64,000 nt of DNA from Pedobacter ginsengisoli. GTDB taxonomy: Bacteria > Bacteroidota > Bacteroidia > Sphingobacteriales > Sphingobacteriaceae. This document shows positions 59,163 to 64,000 of this stretch, piece after piece (within the stretch, counting starts at the first letter, position 1; every line of letters starts with the position of its first letter). Location of the stretch: NCBI RefSeq assembly GCF_002736205.1, contig NZ_CP024091.1, forward strand, positions 4,957,555 through 5,021,554, written 5' to 3'. The notes beneath the pieces were generated by a model. It was not told the origin of the DNA. It saw only the letters and a list, made by a program, of their open reading frames with translations, and searched no databases. Position numbers and translations under genes: made by a program.

Positions 59163-60707
59163 ATGAAGAAACTGATAATTTTAGGAGTTGGGATTTTATT
59201 ATGCCTATACGCTTGTAAAACAAGTAAAAATAATGCTTTCAATTATAATTCAGGGTTTCCGTTGTTTAGTACTGAAGCGCATAGAGGGGGGAGAGGATTA
59301 ATGCCGGAGAATACAATTATTGCTATGCGTAATGCAATAGATATTGGAGTAACTACTTTGGAAATGGACACCCATATCACTAAAGATGGTAGAGTTGTGG
59401 TTACACATGATGATTATTTAAGCCCGGGGTTTATGTTAACTCCTGATGGCAAAGATATCCCAGTTGGAGATTCAAAAAGATATGCGGTTTATCAAATGAA
59501 TTACGACGTATTAAAAACGTTTGATTTGGGGTCAAAAATTAACACAGGGTTTCCTGATCAAAAGAAGGTTAAATCCTACATCCCACTTTTGGCCGATTTA
59601 ATAGATTCTGTTCAGCAATATTCAAAAGGTAAAAAACAGATGTTCTATAATATTGAAACTAAATGCAGCGTGGCAGGTGATAATATTTTGAATCCTGAAC
59701 CAGAAAAATTCGTAGAGCTATTAATGGGTGTAATAGAAAGTAAAGGTATAACCCCTTATGTAGTTATTCAATCTTTTGACAAAAGAACACTACAAATCCT
59801 CAATAAGAAGTACCCAAAAGTAAAGACATCTTTTCTGGTAGATAATAAGAAAGATGTTGAACAGAATTTAACAGACCTTGGTTTTAATCCTTTTATAATA
59901 AGTCCGGCTTTTAAAATGGTTGATGAAGCCATGGTGAAAAAGAGCCACGAAAAGCATATCAAGGTAATCCCTTGGACAGTAAATACAAAGGTGGATATCA
60001 ATAGACTAAAAAAGATGGGGGTTGATGGAATTATTTCTGACTATCCGAATTTGTTTGCAGACTCCTTTCCTATCAAGTCATCTACTGGACAGAGTATGGC
60101 CTGGGATAGTACCTACAGACCTGCTAAATATAAGGAGTTGATAGAAAAGTTTAATGCGGATAAGAAATCTGAGAAGGACTTCGTGTTTTTGGGCAATAGT
60201 ATAACGGCTGGAGGTAACTGGGCTAAGTTGCTTGATTTGCCGAATGCAAAAAATAGAGGTATCTCTGGTGATATTACATTTGGTGTTTTAGAGCGGTTAA
60301 ATGGAGTAATATCAGGGAAGCCTGCTAAAGTATTTATTTTGATAGGGATTAATGATATTTCGAGAAATATTCCTGATAGTATTATTCTTAGAAATTATAA
60401 AACGATAATCAGCAGAATTCGTAAAGGATCAAAAAGAACCAGGATTTACTTTTATACTCTTTTGCCGGTAAATAGTGAGTTTAATAAGTTTAAAAATCAT
60501 TATGCCAAGGATGAGCATATTTTATGGCTAAATGAACAGATAAGGAATTTTAAAGACAAACAGCTTACAATAATTGATCTATATCCGCAGTTTATTGATG
60601 GAGCAAATCACCTCAGGGCAGATTTAACCAAAGATGGCCTGCACCTGAATGATGCAGGATATAAGATATGGTGCGATTTTCTTAAAAATGAGGGTTATGT
60701 GAAATAG
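59163..60707 (+). CDS. Lipoprotein fusing glycerophosphodiester phosphodiesterase and SGNH esterase
   Basis: 514 residues. The signal ends L-Y-A-C (Cys18, lipidated). Residues 35-300 are a GDPD domain with catalytic residues intact: EAHRGGRG (His40), LEMD (Glu67, Asp69), VTHDD (His82), YNIETK (Glu165) and PWTVNT. Residues 340-512 are an SGNH/GDSL hydrolase: FLGNSITAG (Ser346), RGISGD (Gly), IGINDI (Asn) and KDGLHLNDAGY (Asp491, His494). One half cleaves glycerophosphodiesters to glycerol 3-phosphate plus an alcohol; the other should cleave an ester, such as an acyl or acetyl group. Together they suit stepwise breakdown of phospholipid-like or teichoic-acid-like material at the cell surface. 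It is the last gene of the cluster, 22 bases after the phosphoesterase. Confidence 0.93.
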   Translation: MKKLIILGVGILLCLYACKTSKNNAFNYNSGFPLFSTEAHRGGRGLMPENTIIAMRNAIDIGVTTLEMDTHITKDGRVVVTHDDYLSPGFMLTPDGKDIPVGDSKRYAVYQMNYDVLKTFDLGSKINTGFPDQKKVKSYIPLLADLIDSVQQYSKGKKQMFYNIETKCSVAGDNILNPEPEKFVELLMGVIESKGITPYVVIQSFDKRTLQILNKKYPKVKTSFLVDNKKDVEQNLTDLGFNPFIISPAFKMVDEAMVKKSHEKHIKVIPWTVNTKVDINRLKKMGVDGIISDYPNLFADSFPIKSSTGQSMAWDSTYRPAKYKELIEKFNADKKSEKDFVFLGNSITAGGNWAKLLDLPNAKNRGISGDITFGVLERLNGVISGKPAKVFILIGINDISRNIPDSIILRNYKTIISRIRKGSKRTRIYFYTLLPVNSEFNKFKNHYAKDEHILWLNEQIRNFKDKQLTIIDLYPQFIDGANHLRADLTKDGLHLNDAGYKIWCDFLKNEGYVK

Positions 60708-60918
60708 AAACTAGGAAAATAGTTATTGCGAGTTTAGATTTTCATCTATACTTACTGTGAATTAGTGAATCTTGATAGTTTTTGATTACAGATCCAAAGG
60801 TAATTAAGCACATAGGAACAGATTTGTAAAGATTATTTAGGCGATGAATATGTTTTGGCTTTTACAATAAAAAGGAGTTGAACAGGTAAAATAAAATACC
60901 TACTTTTACAGCCCGCTT

Positions 60919-61884
60919 ATGGAACAGATAAAAACATCATTTGATTTTGAAAAACCTTTAGCTGAGCTTGTTCAGCAAATAGAGAAGGTTAAACAGGTTG
61001 CTGATAAGACAAAAGTAGACATGTCTGCCACCTTAGCAGAGCTTGAAGAAAAATTGGAGCAAACACAGAAAACTCTTTACACCCACTTAACTGGCTGGCA
61101 AAAAGTTCAAATGTCTCGTCATCCTGAAAGACCTCAGACTTTAGATTACATTAGCATGATTTGCGATGACTTTATTGAGATGCATGGCGATAGAACGGTA
61201 GGGGATGATAAAGCTATTATTGGAGGTTTTGCTACTATTGATGGCCAAACAGTAATGGTTATTGGGCATCAGAAAGGAAAGAATACTAAAGAACGTCAAT
61301 ACCGTAATTTCGGTATGGCTAATCCTGAAGGATATAGAAAAGCCCTTCGTTTAATGAGGCTGGCTGAAAAATTTAATAAACCTGTAATTTCTTTTATAGA
61401 TACTATGGGAGCATATCCAGGACTGGAAGCTGAAGAGCGTGGTCAGGGGGAAGCGATTGCCAGAAACTTATTGGAAATGTCTGTATTAAAGGTGCCGATT
61501 CTTTGCTTTGTAGTTGGTGAAGGTGCTTCTGGTGGTGCCTTGGGTATTGGTATTGGAGATAAGGTATACATGTTGGAGCATACTTGGTATTCAGTAATTT
61601 CACCTGAGTCTTGTTCTTCAATTCTATGGAGAAGCTGGGACTATAAAGAAAAAGCAGCTGAATGTTTAAAGCTGACTTCTGACGACATGTTCAAAAACAA
61701 ACTCATTGACGGTATTATAAAAGAACCTCTTGGTGGTGCTCATCAAAATCCTGAAGAAATGGCAGGGACAATTAAAAAACAAATCCTGGATGATTTGAAA
61801 GTACTTACTAAGGAAAAAACAGAGAAAATGATTGCTGCCAGAATTGATAAATTCTGTGAAATGGGAGTTGTTGTAGAGGGATAA
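60919..61884 (+). CDS. accA: Acetyl-CoA carboxylase carboxyltransferase subunit alpha
   Basis: 321 residues. Family motifs: [19 protein letters not shown] at the N-terminus, [98 protein letters not shown], and [15 protein letters not shown] in the CoA-binding crotonase fold. With AccD it transfers the carboxyl group to acetyl-CoA, starting fatty-acid synthesis. accD is not here. The stop codon TAA (61882-61884) is the first three bases of the left arm of the 89-bp inverted repeat, so the final residues and stop may have been set by insertion of that element. Confidence 0.97.
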   Translation: MEQIKTSFDFEKPLAELVQQIEKVKQVADKTKVDMSATLAELEEKLEQTQKTLYTHLTGWQKVQMSRHPERPQTLDYISMICDDFIEMHGDRTVGDDKAIIGGFATIDGQTVMVIGHQKGKNTKERQYRNFGMANPEGYRKALRLMRLAEKFNKPVISFIDTMGAYPGLEAEERGQGEAIARNLLEMSVLKVPILCFVVGEGASGGALGIGIGDKVYMLEHTWYSVISPESCSSILWRSWDYKEKAAECLKLTSDDMFKNKLIDGIIKEPLGGAHQNPEEMAGTIKKQILDDLKVLTKEKTEKMIAARIDKFCEMGVVVEG

Positions 61885-61970
61885 GCTCGCATTCTGTTCA
61901 TCGGCTGCATTAAATTGGCTCAGAAAAAGAGCCAAATGAACGCTAGGCCGGTTCACAGAAAACTCGCTTC
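61882..61970 (+). repeat. Left arm of an 89-bp perfect inverted repeat
   Basis: All 89 bases match the reverse complement of 62126-62214. The arm begins TAAGCTCGCATT and ends AAACTCGCTTC. It contains its own hairpin, TTGGCTC-AGAAAAA-GAGCCAA (61915-61935), nested inside GTTCAT...ATGAAC and TTCTGT...ACAGAA. Its first three bases are the accA stop codon. Confidence 0.97.
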
Positions 61971-62005
61971 CTACAACTTAAAATATCTAGAGTTAAAATC
62001 ATAAT

Positions 62006-62048
62006 AACAGAAAAAGGCCCCGAAATTTTATCGGGGCCTTTTTCTGTT
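62006..62048. terminator. Bidirectional terminator in the core of the inverted repeat
   Basis: A perfect 18-bp stem (62006-62023 with 62031-62048, GC core GGCCCCGA/TCGGGGCC) has a seven-base loop, flanked by A-run and T-run. It serves accA and the convergent DUF2723 gene. Confidence 0.88.
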
Positions 62049-62125
62049 GTACTTATATATCTTTTGACCTGCCGTTTGGCTAATTAATTCGGCCTTTTTT
62101 TCTCGCTTTTGTTTTTATTTGCTAA

Positions 62126-62214
62126 GAAGCGAGTTTTCTGTGAACCGGCCTAGCGTTCATTTGGCTCTTTTTCTGAGCCAATTTAATGCAGCCGATGAAC
62201 AGAATGCGAGCTTA
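62126..62214 (-). repeat. Right arm of the 89-bp perfect inverted repeat
   Basis: Exact reverse complement of 61882-61970. It ends four bases before the stop codon of the DUF2723 gene at 62219, so the two arms reach from one convergent stop codon to the other. Confidence 0.97.
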
Positions 62215-62218
62215 CCTA

Positions 62219-64000
62219 TTATTGCTGTGCAAAATACTGCGAAAACCGTCCTTCTAACTCATTGAACTGTTTGGTCAAACTCTGACTTAATTTCGTTTCC
62301 TTATGAGACTCAGTTATTTTAGCCATTTGATTTAAGAACGACATGCCTAGTTGTACATTCTGCCCACCAATAAATTTGTTTTTACTCTTAGATACATCAG
62401 CAAGATAAGTGAGTTCTTTTTGTATGTAATCTGCAGATTTTTCAATTAGAGTATTAGCTCTTTTGTTGTCATTTAATGTGTACAGGTTTTCAGCCATAAA
62501 ATAGGCTCCCATCATAGAACGCATGCCATAGAACTTATCAGGCATTACCTCAAAATAACGGTTTGCAACTTTTTTAGCATCTTCAATTTTTCCTTCTTTA
62601 ACAAGGCCTGTAATTGCATTGTTAAACATGCTTGTAAAAATAGAGATGTCATCCGCAGATTGTGTGTCAAGGTAGCTGGCATTCTTTACATTACCCCATT
62701 TGAATTTATTCATCAGGTTATTGTATAGAACAGGAGTGTTTACCAGGTCACTTTTTCCGGCAGCACTATCTAATTTTAAAGGCATTAAACGTATTGCCAG
62801 TCCTTCATTATATAAATAATTGTCTAAGCCATTGTATTGCTCAGAAGGAACCGTGCTTGCAAAATAAATTGGTCTTTTCCAGTTGTTGTGCACAAGGATG
62901 TCAAACATTGCTAAAGTACCTTTAGTAACATAATTCTTATTAAATTTCCACTCAATAGCAGGAACAATTTTGGCAGAATCTGCAGCACTAACTACTCCGT
63001 TTTTGATAACATCAGCGCGGTTAACTGTAAGTTTGAAGTTTTTAGTTGGAATAAAATTCTCTTTTGAACCATCATTTAAAGCAAGTTTATCTTCATCATT
63101 ATCCGAAGTTAATACCTCAAAAATCTTACTTAGTTCAATTGAACCCGCAATTTTATAATCCTGATAGTACATTACATCTCTATTGCCTTGAACGTATTGA
63201 GATTCTTTCATGCTTATCGGCAATGGCTCAGATTCATTTTGCTTACGCTTCATGCCATTTATATACCAATCGGTATCAAATAAACTAAGGTTAACCAAAC
63301 GAATATCTGGTCTTACGTTTTCAACTTCTTGTATATACCAAAGCGGATAGGTGTCATTATCTCCATAGGTAAATAGAATTGCATTTGGTGCGCAAGATTC
63401 TAAATAATCAACTGCTATATCGTGAGCTACAAGCTTTGAAGAACGATCATGATCATCCCAGCCTTGTGCAGCCATGATTACGGGAGCCGCAAATAATCCG
63501 GCAACCGTTGCCAGAACTGCTCCGGTAGCTGGGGAAACCTTCTTGAATAGCCATTCCTTTAAAGCCAATGCCCCCAGTCCAATCCATATTGCAAAAGCAT
63601 AAAAAGACCCGGCATAGGCATAGTCCCGCTCTCTTGGCTCCATAGGTTTTTGATTAAGATATAATACAATTGCGATACCAGTAAAGAAAAAAAGTAACGC
63701 TACTATACCTGCATCTTTTTGATTACGTTGGAAATGCCATATAGCACCTAATAAACCTAGTATGAGTGGTAAAAAGAAGAATCTATTGTATGCACTATTA
63801 TCAACAATAGTTGGAGGTAAATGACTTTGATCGCCTAAGCGAGCGGCGTCAATAGGTTTAATTCCGCTTAGCCATTGACCTTCGTATAAACTTCCCTGTC
63901 CCTGATCGTCATTTTGACGCCCCACAAAGTTCCACATAAAGTATCTCATGTACATCTGGCCTGTCTGATAGCCAAAAAAGAATCCAATATTATCAATAAG
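62219..64000 (-). CDS. DUF2723 membrane protein, C-terminal part (runs off the right edge)
   Basis: The frame is open to base 64000; the ATG at 63955 is internal because 15 further in-frame codons (LIDNIGFFFGYQTGQ) precede it. 593 residues are visible. Four or more membrane segments occupy the first 180 residues, with NQKPMEPRERDYAYAGSFYAFAIW. A large extracytoplasmic domain follows, with LFTYGDNDTYPLWYIQEVENVRPDIRLVN and a C-terminal helical TPR-like part (VANRYFEVMPDKFYGMRSMM). DUF2723 proteins resemble protein-mannosyltransferase-type GT-C glycosyltransferases and are widespread in Bacteroidota, possibly acting in O-glycosylation (inference). It ends TAA-TAG, four bases from the inverted repeat. 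Confidence 0.9.
   Translation of the reverse strand, partial: LIDNIGFFFGYQTGQMYMRYFMWNFVGRQNDDQGQGSLYEGQWLSGIKPIDAARLGDQSHLPPTIVDNSAYNRFFFLPLILGLLGAIWHFQRNQKDAGIVALLFFFTGIAIVLYLNQKPMEPRERDYAYAGSFYAFAIWIGLGALALKEWLFKKVSPATGAVLATVAGLFAAPVIMAAQGWDDHDRSSKLVAHDIAVDYLESCAPNAILFTYGDNDTYPLWYIQEVENVRPDIRLVNLSLFDTDWYINGMKRKQNESEPLPISMKESQYVQGNRDVMYYQDYKIAGSIELSKIFEVLTSDNDEDKLALNDGSKENFIPTKNFKLTVNRADVIKNGVVSAADSAKIVPAIEWKFNKNYVTKGTLAMFDILVHNNWKRPIYFASTVPSEQYNGLDNYLYNEGLAIRLMPLKLDSAAGKSDLVNTPVLYNNLMNKFKWGNVKNASYLDTQSADDISIFTSMFNNAITGLVKEGKIEDAKKVANRYFEVMPDKFYGMRSMMGAYFMAENLYTLNDNKRANTLIEKSADYIQKELTYLADVSKSKNKFIGGQNVQLGMSFLNQMAKITESHKETKLSQSLTKQFNELEGRFSQYFAQQ

Larger units (their letters stand above)
61882..62214. 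mobile_element. Possible MITE-like element filling the accA/DUF2723 gap
   Basis: Two perfect 89-bp inverted arms flank a 155-bp core, 333 bp in all, with no open frame. Both ends read TA followed inward by AGCTCGC, compatible with a TA target duplication of IS630/Tc-mariner type. The core holds an 18-bp terminator. Mobility is inferred: no transposase and no second copy were noticed in the window. It accounts for the whole 334-base gene-free stretch. Confidence 0.4.

Noticed and set aside
52892-60707. Locus as an ordinary polysaccharide utilisation locus
   Set aside because: No glycoside hydrolase, lyase or carbohydrate esterase with a glycan signature is present; the enzymes are phosphodiesterase, phosphatase-like and SGNH types, and the regulator and GlpD point to glycerol phosphate.
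61882-62214. Inverted repeat as a CRISPR or toxin-antitoxin feature
   Set aside because: There are only two copies in opposite orientation, with no spacer array and no cas or toxin gene nearby.
63955-63957. ATG 63955 as the true start of the DUF2723 gene
   Set aside because: The same frame is open to the window edge and encodes a plausible membrane segment (LIDNIGFFFGYQTGQ), so the gene is truncated by the window.

Overview
The window reads as chromosomal DNA of a Bacteroidota species of the Sphingobacteriaceae type (Pedobacter or a close relative). Several things point there. It is AT-rich, and starts have almost no Shine-Dalgarno sequence. Many starts are preceded by the Bacteroidota promoter element TAnnTTTG. 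It has a SusC/SusD outer-membrane pair, an ECF sigma/anti-sigma pair, OstA, DUF2723, YtxJ and BshA (bacillithiol instead of glutathione), and short lipoproteins of Bacteroidota character. I saw no rRNA, tRNA, CRISPR array, prophage or complete insertion sequence. The genus is an inference.

Layout. 1-6.2 kb: edge of a nitroreductase gene, then envelope proteins (beta-barrel, NlpE-like lipoprotein, exported MsrA, a Met-rich DUF1579 protein), a cytosolic-looking Fe(II)/2-oxoglutarate oxygenase and a serine hydrolase carrying an apparent leftover of a GH3 C-terminal domain. 6.4-12.5 kb: mutL, two rhomboid proteases, an endonuclease/exonuclease/phosphatase protein and cysS. 12.6-22.9 kb: an NTF2-like protein, a GDPD-like protein that has lost its catalytic residues, the surA/moxR cluster, rdgB, ostA, tilS and a small PH-like membrane protein. 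23-28.9 kb: bshA, a lactonase, an RluB-type pseudouridine synthase, a lytic transglycosylase and a flavin/2Fe-2S reductase. 29-42.6 kb: uvrA, a single-domain NAD(P)HX dehydratase, an anti-sigma/ECF pair, lipA, ytxJ, ribH, a TPR protein, recF-dciA, two FKBP-type isomerases, ndk and a DHH phosphoesterase. 42.7-49.5 kb: tatD, ansA, a CstB-like persulfide dioxygenase/rhodanese, an alpha/beta hydrolase, a polyprenyl synthase and an M28 peptidase.

49.5-60.7 kb is the most system-like part: a PhoU-like DUF47 protein, a DeoR/GlpR-type regulator, divergent glpD, a SusC/SusD pair, a secreted metallophosphoesterase, and a lipoprotein fusing glycerophosphodiester phosphodiesterase to an SGNH esterase. 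The same 10-base sequence AAACGAAATG overlaps the glpD start and occurs twice in tandem just before susC, which suggests one regulon. I propose a Sus-type system for scavenging glycerophosphodiesters or phospholipid/teichoic-acid fragments. In it, the outer enzymes release glycerol 3-phosphate or glycerol, SusCD takes up the product, and GlpD feeds it to glycolysis. No polysaccharide-degrading enzyme is present.

60.9-64 kb: accA and a convergent, truncated DUF2723 membrane protein. The gap between their stop codons holds a perfect 89-bp inverted repeat around a terminator (61882-62214). It looks like a miniature mobile element or a very long hairpin.

All calls come from reading the sequence. 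No database search, alignment program or folding program was run, and motif positions within proteins are approximate.
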